Origin: Streptomyces sp. SAI-127
GTDB taxonomy: Bacteria; Actinomycetota; Actinomycetes; Streptomycetales; Streptomycetaceae
Reading direction: 5' to 3'
Assembly (NCBI RefSeq): GCF_029894425.1
Contig: NZ_JARXYJ010000001.1
Span: 868,001 to 932,000 of the forward strand
Length of the DNA stretch: 64,000 nucleotides
In this document: piece by piece, positions 58,404 through 64,000 of the stretch
How positions within the stretch are numbered: the stretch's first letter is position 1
How the letters are laid out: every line of letters begins with the position of its first letter
Translations under genes and position numbers: made by a program
Notes under the pieces: generated by a model
Seen by the model: the letters and a program-made list of their open reading frames with translations, nothing else
The model's database searches: none
Told to the model about the DNA's origin: nothing

Positions 58404-58859
58404 ATGAACGGCATGAACGGCGGCGGGGTCGGCGCAGGCCCGGCATCGGGCCGGACCAACCACACCCACCGACTCCGCGGGCTCGTCGGTACAGGCCTCA
58501 CTGCCACGCTCGCAGCCACGGTGGCCACCACCCTCGCCGCGGCGCTTGCCCAGGCCGTTGGCGTCGACTTCGAGGTCCCCGATGGTGGCGAGACGATCCC
58601 CTTGTCCGGGTTCGCCGTGGTGACGGGCCTCTTCTCGGTCGTGGGCATCGTCATTGCCGTCGCTCTCCTTCGTTGGAGCCCTCGCCCCGCCGAGCGATTC
58701 GTGTGGACGGCGGTGTCGCTGACCACGATCTCGTTGCTCCCGCCCCTCCTCTCCGGGGCAAACACCGCCACCACCACCGCCCTCCTCGGGCTGCACCTCG
58801 TCGCTGCGACGGTGATGATCCCCACCCTGGCGCGGAGCCTCCGCACCTGGACCGATTGA
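58404..58859 (+). CDS. DUF6069-like four-helix membrane protein
   Basis: 151 aa from the ATG at 58404 with AAAGGAACGAG upstream. Four predicted membrane helices: LVGTGLTATLAATVATTLAAALAQAVG, LSGFAVVTGLFSVVGIVIAVALLRW, FVWTAVSLTTISLLPPLL and ALLGLHLVAATVMIPTLARSL. This layout matches the DUF6069 family, frequently found next to ECF sigma factors or in small stress operons of actinobacteria. It lies 88 bases after the sigma gene; function unknown. Confidence 0.75.
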   Translation: MNGMNGGGVGAGPASGRTNHTHRLRGLVGTGLTATLAATVATTLAAALAQAVGVDFEVPDGGETIPLSGFAVVTGLFSVVGIVIAVALLRWSPRPAERFVWTAVSLTTISLLPPLLSGANTATTTALLGLHLVAATVMIPTLARSLRTWTD

Positions 58860-58951
58860 CGATCCCCGCAACGGGACAGCGCGCGGCGGAAGGGCGTGCG
58901 CGAGGTGTGTCCCTCGCCAGCGGAACGCTCTGGCGCTGTTTGAATCGCTGC

Positions 58952-60316
58952 ATGACCAAGCGCGATGACGCACTTCTTTTCGGTAACCGATTCCTGACCG
59001 CGCCCGCTCCCTCCGACACCTTCCCCGAGGAAGGCATGGCTGCGACGGACGCCTTGAGGCTCGTGGATGCGGATCTCGCCATGGAGGGCGACCCGCAGCG
59101 CAACCTCGCCACATTCGTCACCACGTTGATGGAGCCGGAGGCCCAGCAGCTGATCGCCGAGAACCTCCACCGCAATTTCATCGACCATGCGGAGTACCCC
59201 ATCTCCGCCGAGATCGAGCAGCGTTGCGTGCGCATGCTCGCCGACCTCTTCCACGCGCCGGGCACGACGACCGGATGCCGGACCCAGGGCTCGTCCGAGG
59301 CGATCATGCTCGGCGCCTTGTCACTGAAGTGGAAGTGGCGCGAGCGCCGCCAGGCGGCAAACCTGTCGACCGATCGCCCCAACTTGGTCTTTGGCGGAGA
59401 CGTCCACGTCGTATGGGAGAAGTTCTGCCGCTACTTCGACGTCGAGCCGCGGATCGTGCCGCTGGCCGAGGGCAAGTACACGATCGGCCCCGAGGACGTG
59501 GAGCCCCACCTCGACGAGAACACGATCGGCGTCGTCGCCGTCCTCGGCACCACCTTCACCGGCCACAAGGACGATGTCGTCGGCATCGACAAGCTCTTGC
59601 GGGACGTCCGCAAAAGGCGGGACCTGGACATCCCGATCCACGTCGACGGCGCCAGCGGCGCCTTCGTGTGGCCCTTCCTCTACCCGGACTCGAAGTGGGA
59701 CTTCCGGCTCGAGCAGGTCCGTTCGATCAACGTCTCGGGACACAAGTACGGTCTGGTCTACCCCGGCATCGGATGGCTGGTGTTCCGCGAGGAGTCCGAC
59801 CTGGCCAAGGACCTCGTGTTCTACGAGAACTACCTGGGCAAGACCGACGCGACGTTCACGCTGAACTTCTCCACCGGCGCGTCGATGGTGCTCGCGCAGT
59901 ACTACAACTTCGTGCGGCTCGGTCGCCAGGGCTACACCTACGTCATGAAGATCATGCAGGAGAACTCCCACGCGTTGGCGGACAACCTGCGCAGCAGCGG
60001 CCGCTTCGAAGTGATCGGGAGCGACCTCGAGCAGCTGCCGCTGGTCGCTTTCCGTCTCGCCGGCAAGCATGCCTACGACGAGTCCGACATCGCCTGGCAG
60101 CTCTCCGCCGAGCGGGGCTGGATGGTGCCCGCATACACGCTCCCGCCCAACGCGGAGCGGGTGAAGATCCTGCGCGCCCTGGTCAAGGAGACTCTGAGCC
60201 GCGAACAGGTCGAGCGGCTGAGCCAGGACATCGCCGACGCATGTCGCACGCTGGACGACAAGGGTGCCGCCCACGGGATCGAGCGGGCCCAGGTCAAGCG
60301 CGGCACCGGCTACTGA
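58952..60316 (+). CDS. Glutamate decarboxylase-family PLP enzyme
   Basis: 454 aa from the ATG at 58952; there is no clear ribosome site, and a GTG 15 codons upstream (58907) is an alternative. Group II PLP decarboxylase: NFIDHAEYPISAEIEQRCVRMLADLFHAP, GCRTQGSSEAIMLGALSLKWKWRERR, IPIHVDGASGAFVWPF and SINVSGHKYGLVYPGIGW with the PLP Lys265. The motif set is that of bacterial GadA/GadB-type glutamate decarboxylases (glutamate to GABA plus CO2, consuming a proton). Length is as expected. No GABA antiporter is adjacent. Confidence 0.9.
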   Translation: MTKRDDALLFGNRFLTAPAPSDTFPEEGMAATDALRLVDADLAMEGDPQRNLATFVTTLMEPEAQQLIAENLHRNFIDHAEYPISAEIEQRCVRMLADLFHAPGTTTGCRTQGSSEAIMLGALSLKWKWRERRQAANLSTDRPNLVFGGDVHVVWEKFCRYFDVEPRIVPLAEGKYTIGPEDVEPHLDENTIGVVAVLGTTFTGHKDDVVGIDKLLRDVRKRRDLDIPIHVDGASGAFVWPFLYPDSKWDFRLEQVRSINVSGHKYGLVYPGIGWLVFREESDLAKDLVFYENYLGKTDATFTLNFSTGASMVLAQYYNFVRLGRQGYTYVMKIMQENSHALADNLRSSGRFEVIGSDLEQLPLVAFRLAGKHAYDESDIAWQLSAERGWMVPAYTLPPNAERVKILRALVKETLSREQVERLSQDIADACRTLDDKGAAHGIERAQVKRGTGY

Positions 60317-60443
60317 CGCGCTGCGACGGAGCCGGAATCCCGGCGACCGGCCATCGGCGACCCCAGTCGACTCCGGCGCTGGAGACGGAGCATCACCCGC
60401 AATCGCAACTCCCGTGGCGGTGCCGCCGCGGGGACCGCCCCTG

Positions 60444-61088
60444 TCAGGAGACCAGCTCGGCGATGCTCCGGGCTGTCAGCCACAGGCCGAGGAGCAGAGC
60501 GAACGTGACGATCAGCTGCTCCTGACGCCGCGCGAGCCAGTCCCGCAGGGCGCTCAACCGGGCGTTCGCGACCGCGGGCGCCCAGACCACGTACATCTCC
60601 ATGACGATCAGGCTGAGGGTGGCCAGCAGGCAGTAGCCGGCCAGCGCGAGCCAACCGGCAAGGGTGGAGAGGTTCGCGTCGACGGCGGTCGCGGCGCCGG
60701 CGCCGACCAGTGCCCAGGGCTGCAGCAGCCATGCCAGGCCGGCTGCCGTGGCCGGGGAGGCGTTGTCGATCCGGGCGGTCCAGCGTGGCGGGCCGTGCGG
60801 GCGGGGCGGCCGGATGTGCCGGTGTGCGCCGTACAGCACCAGTGCCAGGCCGATGGCGAGTTTCGCATCGATGGCGGCGGTCGAGGGCACGCTGTGACGG
60901 GCCGGGGGCTGACCACCGGTCAGCAGCACCACGCAGGCGATCACCGCAATCATGTTGGCCAGCCACGACAACAGGAACGCCAGGCCCAGGCGAACACCTT
61001 GCCGTGAGGAGAGCAGCAGGATGAAGGCGCTGTTGTGCAACGGCCCCAGGGTGACGGCCGTAGCGATCACAACCAGGTCGAGGACCAT
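60444..61088 (-). CDS. GAP-family (Sap-like) membrane protein
   Basis: 214 aa from the ATG at 61088, with GGAG 11 bases upstream. Six hydrophobic segments: MVLDLVVIATAVTLGPLHNSAFILLLSS, LGLAFLLSWLANMIAVIACVVLLTGG, AIGLALVLYGAHRHI, AAGLAWLLQPWALVGAGAATAV, GWLALAGYCLLATLSLIVMEMYVVWAP and LIVTFALLLGLWLTARSIAEL. The pattern, with an early P-L-H-N and a conserved G-x-A-x-L-x-W-L, resembles the GAP/sulfolipid-1-addressing (LysE-superfamily-like) proteins of actinobacteria, suspected small-molecule exporters. Confidence 0.75.
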   Translation of the reverse strand: MVLDLVVIATAVTLGPLHNSAFILLLSSRQGVRLGLAFLLSWLANMIAVIACVVLLTGGQPPARHSVPSTAAIDAKLAIGLALVLYGAHRHIRPPRPHGPPRWTARIDNASPATAAGLAWLLQPWALVGAGAATAVDANLSTLAGWLALAGYCLLATLSLIVMEMYVVWAPAVANARLSALRDWLARRQEQLIVTFALLLGLWLTARSIAELVS

Positions 61089-61394
61089 CGGATCAGCCGC
61101 TCCTGGGTCATCAGGGCCGTGTGCCACCTGTGGATGGGCGGACCGGTCGGCAGCTTGAGGCGGTGCCGCTGCGGTGCCGCATCCCGACTGTGCAGGCGGA
61201 GGTCCGGCTGGTCAAGCAGACCACGCCCGCATGGCGGCACTGGCCGCCCGACAGGCTCGCCGGCGAGCATGGCCTGGGACCCCGCCGGGGCCGTCCGCCC
61301 CCATGAACGCCAGGCCGAGCACTTCCTTGCCTTCTTCGTCCGCATCGCCGCAGCCCTCATCGGCTACGGCAGACTCGCCGCCTGGCCCAGCCCG
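61089..61394. other. Gene-poor region with a possible transposase tail
   Basis: 306 bases. Only a short reading frame resembling an IS5-type transposase C-terminus (61302-61385) stands out. No inverted repeats of an insertion sequence are visible. Confidence 0.4.
61302..61385 (+). pseudogene. Possible IS5-family transposase C-terminal relic
   Basis: The frame reads HERQAEHFLAFFVRIAAALIGY-like residues (HFLAFFVRIAAALIGYGRL). Many actinobacterial IS5-type transposases end with (Y/H)-x-LAF-(V/L)-GIAAALICYRRL. The remainder of the element is absent. Short and therefore uncertain. Confidence 0.35.
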
Positions 61395-61739
61395 TCAGGC
61401 GCTCGGGCCGGTGCGTACGAAGAGGCAGAACGGGTGGCCCGCCGGGTCGAACAGGACGCGTACGTCGTCCTGAGGCTGGAAGTCCGCCACCGTCGCCCCC
61501 AGGGCAAGAGCGTGCTCGACGGCTGATGACAGATCGTTCACCTCGATGTCCAGATGCATCATCATCTGCTGCTCGGACCGTGTGGAAGGACTGCCATCGG
61601 CCGGAGCGATCTCCACCCAGCCCGTTTCCACCTTCCTCATCGGCCATCCGAGCAGCGCCTGATAGAACTGCGCCAACTCGTGGGCGTCCGGTGCATCAAG
61701 CGTGGTCGCGGCCAGCGTGAAACGCGGTTGCGGGTTCAT
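61395..61739 (-). CDS. VOC-family (glyoxalase-like) protein
   Basis: 114 aa from the ATG at 61739. Glyoxalase-like fold: FTLAATTLDAPDAHELAQFYQALLGWPMRK, MMMHLDIEVNDLSSAVEHALALGATV and VRVLFDPAGHPFCLFV. Relatives usually carry 10-15 more residues between strand 3 and the QQMMMHLDIEV block, where this protein has WVEIAPADGSPSTRSE, so a small loop deletion is likely. The role (resistance, isomerase or dioxygenase-like) is open. Divergent from the formylglycine-enzyme homologue. Confidence 0.82.
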   Translation of the reverse strand: MNPQPRFTLAATTLDAPDAHELAQFYQALLGWPMRKVETGWVEIAPADGSPSTRSEQQMMMHLDIEVNDLSSAVEHALALGATVADFQPQDDVRVLFDPAGHPFCLFVRTGPSA

Positions 61740-61861
61740 GCGGTGCTGCTGCCCCGTCTCGCCGCTCCAAGGCCGGCCACGCCTCCGTTCAGCCGCACAT
61801 CACCGAAGGAAACGACGCCGAAGCGCGTCGCTGCCTTCAGGCAGGCCAGGGCTGGGGCACG

Positions 61862-62911
61862 GTGAAGGCCATGAGCATGGCGGCACAGCCCGGTACGGCG
61901 TCCTCGACCCGCGGCATGGTCCGTATCCCGGGCGGAACGTTTTTGATGGGGGCGGCCGACTTCTATCCCGAGGAGCGGCCCGTGCACCCGGTGACGGTGG
62001 ACGGGTTCTGGATGGATGCCCATCCGGTCACCGTCGCCGAGTTCCGGAGGTTCGTGAAGGCCACCGGCTACGTCACGGTGGCCGAGCGTGCGTTGGACCC
62101 GGCGGACTACCCGGACGCGGACCCTGCCGCGCTCGTCCCCGGGGCGCTGGTGTTCCGTATGACGCCGGGGCCGGTGGACCTCGACGACTGGCGCCAGTGG
62201 TGGTCCTACGCCCCGGGCGCCTGCTGGCGCCGCCCGCTGGGCAGCGGCAGCACCCTCAACGGCCGGCAGCTGCACCCGGTGACTCAGGTGGCCTACGAGG
62301 ACGCCGCCGCTTATGCCTCCTGGGCCGGCAAAGGGCTGCCCACTGAGGAGGAGTGGGAGTTCGCCGCCCGCGGTGGGCTTGAGTCGGCGGTCTTCCCCTG
62401 GGGTGATGAGTTCACTCCCAAGGGCCGGCGCATGGCCAACACCTGGCACGGCGCCTTCCCTTGGCAATACCTTCCGGCCGCCAAGTCGCGGCCGACCCCG
62501 GGAACCAGCCCGGTGCGCACGTATCCGCCCAACGGCTACGGCCTGTACGACGTGGCCGGCAACGTCTGGGAGTGGACCTGCGACCACTTCGCCCCGCGCC
62601 ACCGCGATCCCGCCCCCGAGGCCTGCTGCGCACCCCGGAATCCACGGGTTGACCATCAGGCCGAAACCCCGGCCGGTCCCGACCGCTTCCCCCGCCGCGT
62701 CATCAAGGGCGGGTCACACCTGTGCGCCCCGAACTACTGCCTGCGCTACCGCCCCGCCGCCCGCCAGGGCCAGTCCGAAGACAGCGCCACCTGTCATCTG
62801 GGCTTCCGTGCCGGTGTCGGCCTCGGTGAGGATCCCGAGTTTGACCAGGCGTTTGAGCTTGGCGGGGGTGCCTTCGGCGTTCTTCGGCAGCAGTTCGTGG
62901 CCGAGGGTTGA
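61862..62911 (+). CDS. Formylglycine-generating enzyme (SUMF1/FGE) homologue
   Basis: 349 aa from the GTG at 61862; ATGs at 61871 and 61877 are alternatives. FGE-sulfatase domain: MVRIPGGTFLMGAADFYPEERPVHPVTVDGFWMDAHPVTVAEFRRFV, LPTEEEWEFAARGG, YDVAGNVWEWT, and the active-site pair Cys288 and Cys293 in KGGSHLCAPNYCLRYRPAARQ. FGE oxidises a sulfatase Cys to formylglycine using O2 and copper. No sulfatase is nearby. The family's normal end is T-CHLGFR; here about 35 unrelated residues follow (GVGLGEDPEFDQAFELGGG), read through into a relic from the opposite strand. Confidence 0.88.
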   Translation: MKAMSMAAQPGTASSTRGMVRIPGGTFLMGAADFYPEERPVHPVTVDGFWMDAHPVTVAEFRRFVKATGYVTVAERALDPADYPDADPAALVPGALVFRMTPGPVDLDDWRQWWSYAPGACWRRPLGSGSTLNGRQLHPVTQVAYEDAAAYASWAGKGLPTEEEWEFAARGGLESAVFPWGDEFTPKGRRMANTWHGAFPWQYLPAAKSRPTPGTSPVRTYPPNGYGLYDVAGNVWEWTCDHFAPRHRDPAPEACCAPRNPRVDHQAETPAGPDRFPRRVIKGGSHLCAPNYCLRYRPAARQGQSEDSATCHLGFRAGVGLGEDPEFDQAFELGGGAFGVLRQQFVAEG

Positions 62912-63036
62912 CAGACGTCCTTGGCCCGCCGGGGGCCGGTCGACTCGTTGAAGGCGGCGCGGGGGTAGTCCGGGTGCTCGGGCGGAGACAGGGGGAGCCG
63001 GTCGGCGAGGCCGGTGACGGTCTTGCGGGTGATCAC
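62815..63036 (-). pseudogene. Relic of a mobile-element-associated hypothetical protein
   Basis: On the minus strand, ITRKTVTGLADRLPLSPPEH, then FNESTGPRRAKDVCQ, a frame change, and LGHELLPKNAEGTPAKLKRLVKLGILTEADTG. This resembles the (R/K)-x-x-(D/Q)-VC-x-AL-x-x-x-x-x-P-x-x-(V/A)-E-x-x-R-x-KLK-x-L-V region of proteins encoded beside actinobacterial transposases. It stops exactly where the FGE gene's normal end is reached (62815), marking an insertion or deletion junction. Confidence 0.5.
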
Positions 63037-63169
63037 GGTGCTCCGGGTGCATCTCGGCCTCCCGCAACCGGGTCTGCAGGTCGTCGATCTGTGACCGCGC
63101 AGCGTCAGCTCCCGCGCTTCGACCAGCGTGCTGATCGCCGATCGCCCAAGTCCGATCAGGAGTTGGACA

Positions 63170-63240
63170 GCGGGGACGCATTGCTGCGTCCCCGCCCCCC
63201 TCAGAACCGTGCAAGCAGCTGTTCACCGCACACGGCTCAA
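63170..63240 (-). mobile_element. Fragment resembling a group II intron structural element
   Basis: Reading the minus strand: GAGCCGTGTGCGGTGAA, a short loop, GCACGGTTCTGAGGGGGGC, and then an 11-bp hairpin (stem 63170-63180/63185-63195) with a four-base loop. The GAGCCGT-GTGCGGTGAA ... CACGGTTCTGAGGGGG pair is a hallmark of bacterial group II introns and their reverse-transcriptase region. No reverse transcriptase or domain V is present, so this is a scar. Confidence 0.5.
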
Positions 63241-63411
63241 GCAAGCTCAGCGCCGCCTGCATCCCTGACGAGCGGGCCTTCGCCACCAAGCCCGACCCGC
63301 GGCTGCGCCGCAAGCTGGAGGAGACCGGCCTGGGGACGGTTCGCTCCGAGTTCGCTCCGAGCAGGTGGTTGCCGACGACGGTAGCGCCAAGTCGTCGTCC
63401 CTGGCGCCCCT
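63241..63411. other. Scar region before the GntR promoter
   Basis: About 170 bases without a gene, continuing the mobile-element debris. TTCGCTCCGAG is directly repeated (near 63340 and 63351). Nothing else stands out. Confidence 0.4.
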
Positions 63412-63467
63412 TTGACAACTGCCCCCGCAGCCCTCCATCATCATTCCACTAATCAAGTAGTGGAATG
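63412..63467 (+). promoter_or_regulatory. GntR/ABC promoter with palindromic operator
   Basis: TTGACA (63412-63417), 18-base spacer, CATCAT (63436-63441). The expected transcription start falls in the perfect 10-bp inverted repeat CATTCCACTA (63442-63451) / TAGTGGAATG (63458-63467), an arrangement suited to autorepression by the GntR protein encoded just downstream. Confidence 0.78.
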
Positions 63468-63479
63468 GTGGTGGTGATC

Positions 63480-63938
63480 GTGGAGTACCGCATCGACAGG
63501 CGGAGCGGGGTCCCCGCCTTCCAGCAGATCGTGCAGCAGACCAAGCAAGCCCTGCGGCTGGGCGTCCTGGTGCCGGGGGACCGGCTGCCGACCGCCAAGG
63601 AAGTCGCCGAGGTCAGCACGGTCAACCCGAACACCACCCTCAAGGCGTACCGCGAGCTGGAGCGCGAGGGCCTGGTCGAACCGCGGCCGGGCCAGGGCAC
63701 CTTCGTGCGCCGCACGCTGGCCCGCCCCTCGGCGGGCACCGACTCACCGCTGTATGCGGAGCTGGTGGCGTGGATGGCGAAGGCGGCCGGGGCCGGTCTT
63801 GAGCAGGAGGACGTGGCCGCGCTGGTCACGTCGGCGATGGAGAAGCAGTACGCCGCCGGGACCACGGCGGCCACGACCACGGGGTTCACGACAACGGGGT
63901 CCACGGGGGCCACGACAACTAGGAGCACAGGTGAGTGA
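63480..63938 (+). CDS. YtrA-type GntR-family regulator
   Basis: 152 aa from the GTG at 63480, where relatives begin (V/M)EYRIDRRSG; an ATG at 63465 inside the operator is the alternative. HTH: AFQQIVQQTKQALRLGVLVPGDRLPTAKEVAEVSTVNPNTTLKAYRELEREGLVEPRPGQGTFV. The short C-terminal helix domain (LYAELVAWMAKAAGAGLEQEDVAALV) is of the YtrA subfamily, which controls ABC exporters. A Thr/Gly-rich tail (TTAATTTGFTTTGSTGATTT) is unusual. Its stop overlaps the ABC gene start by eight bases. Confidence 0.9.
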   Translation: MEYRIDRRSGVPAFQQIVQQTKQALRLGVLVPGDRLPTAKEVAEVSTVNPNTTLKAYRELEREGLVEPRPGQGTFVRRTLARPSAGTDSPLYAELVAWMAKAAGAGLEQEDVAALVTSAMEKQYAAGTTAATTTGFTTTGSTGATTTRSTGE

Positions 63939-64000
63939 CGGTATGTACGCGGGGGAGCCGGCGCTTGAGGCGTACGGGCTGGGGATGCGCTACCGGCGGG
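63931..64000 (+). CDS. ABC transporter ATP-binding protein, N-terminal fragment
   Basis: Starts at the GTG 63931 with AGGAG five bases upstream, overlapping the GntR stop, and runs off the window. The 23 visible codons (VSDGMYAGEPALEAYGLGMRYRR) match the beginning of ATPases that follow YtrA-type GntR genes; the Walker motifs lie beyond the edge. It is called mainly from context and the ALEA-x-GLGMRYRR start. Confidence 0.7.
   Translation, partial: MSDGMYAGEPALEAYGLGMRYRR

Noticed and set aside
58388..58951. N-terminal extension of the glutamate decarboxylase frame
   Set aside because: It overlaps the DUF6069 gene in another frame and adds Arg/Pro-rich sequence not found in the family.

Overview
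The window is high-GC actinobacterial DNA, most likely from a Streptomyces chromosome. Pointers are the GC-rich third codon positions, frequent GTG starts, purine-rich ribosome sites a few bases before most starts, TTGACn/TAnnnT promoters, Tat and lipoprotein export, and the mix of MarR, TetR, LacI, LysR, AraC, PadR and MmyB-type XRE regulators. No rRNA, tRNA, CRISPR array, plasmid function or complete insertion sequence is visible. The content is accessory: small regulator/enzyme modules for aromatic, aldehyde and sugar metabolism, separated by decayed gene fragments.

Layout. 0-6.2 kb: tail of an IclR regulator, a Tat-tagged amidohydrolase resembling dihydroxybenzoate decarboxylases, an HSL-type esterase, two paralogous MarR genes around a membrane transporter, and a TetR gene. 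6.2-13.1 kb: a five-gene minus-strand operon (VOC protein, methyltransferase, bicupin dioxygenase, zinc-type dehydrogenase, NmrA-type reductase) divergent from a flavin hydroxylase and closed by a TetR gene. This looks like an aromatic-ring catabolic cluster. The same 14-base promoter element lies before the amidohydrolase and before the operon. 13.2-18.3 kb: TetR, aldo/keto reductase and SDR remnants between an aldehyde dehydrogenase, an SDR/MarR divergent pair and a quinone oxidoreductase.

18.3-32 kb: a run of redox, electrophile and detoxification genes (Cys-nucleophile hydrolase, flavodoxin-fold protein, SnoaL, DJ-1/PfpI, two MDR enzymes, CMD protein, DUF2255, CPA1 antiporter, amidohydrolase, aldo/keto reductase) with three MmyB-type XRE regulators, of which one looks intact, one is frameshifted and one is a relic. 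A recurring AGGGG-N-ATTCCTCCCCT-like element occurs about ten times here, and a promoter segment is duplicated at 20.44 and 25.87 kb. I read this as one regulon that grew by copying a divergent regulator/target unit.

32-42 kb: AraC with a saccharopine-dehydrogenase-like protein, LysR with an IMPase-like protein and an F420-type reductase, and a LacI gene with a secreted GH78 alpha-L-rhamnosidase that share an operator. 42-47 kb: small genes (PadR, GNAT, DUF5707-like, RibD/DHFR-like, DUF2461). 47-55.6 kb: a fructan module consisting of a LacI repressor, an ABC importer (binding lipoprotein and two permeases, no ATPase), a cytosolic GH32 and a secreted GH32 levanase with a nested inserted module. 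55.8-64 kb: hydrolase, ECF sigma factor with SnoaL tail plus DUF6069 membrane protein, glutamate decarboxylase, GAP-family membrane protein, VOC protein, an orphan formylglycine-generating-enzyme homologue, mobile-element scars including a group II intron-like fragment, and a GntR/ABC pair running off the right edge.
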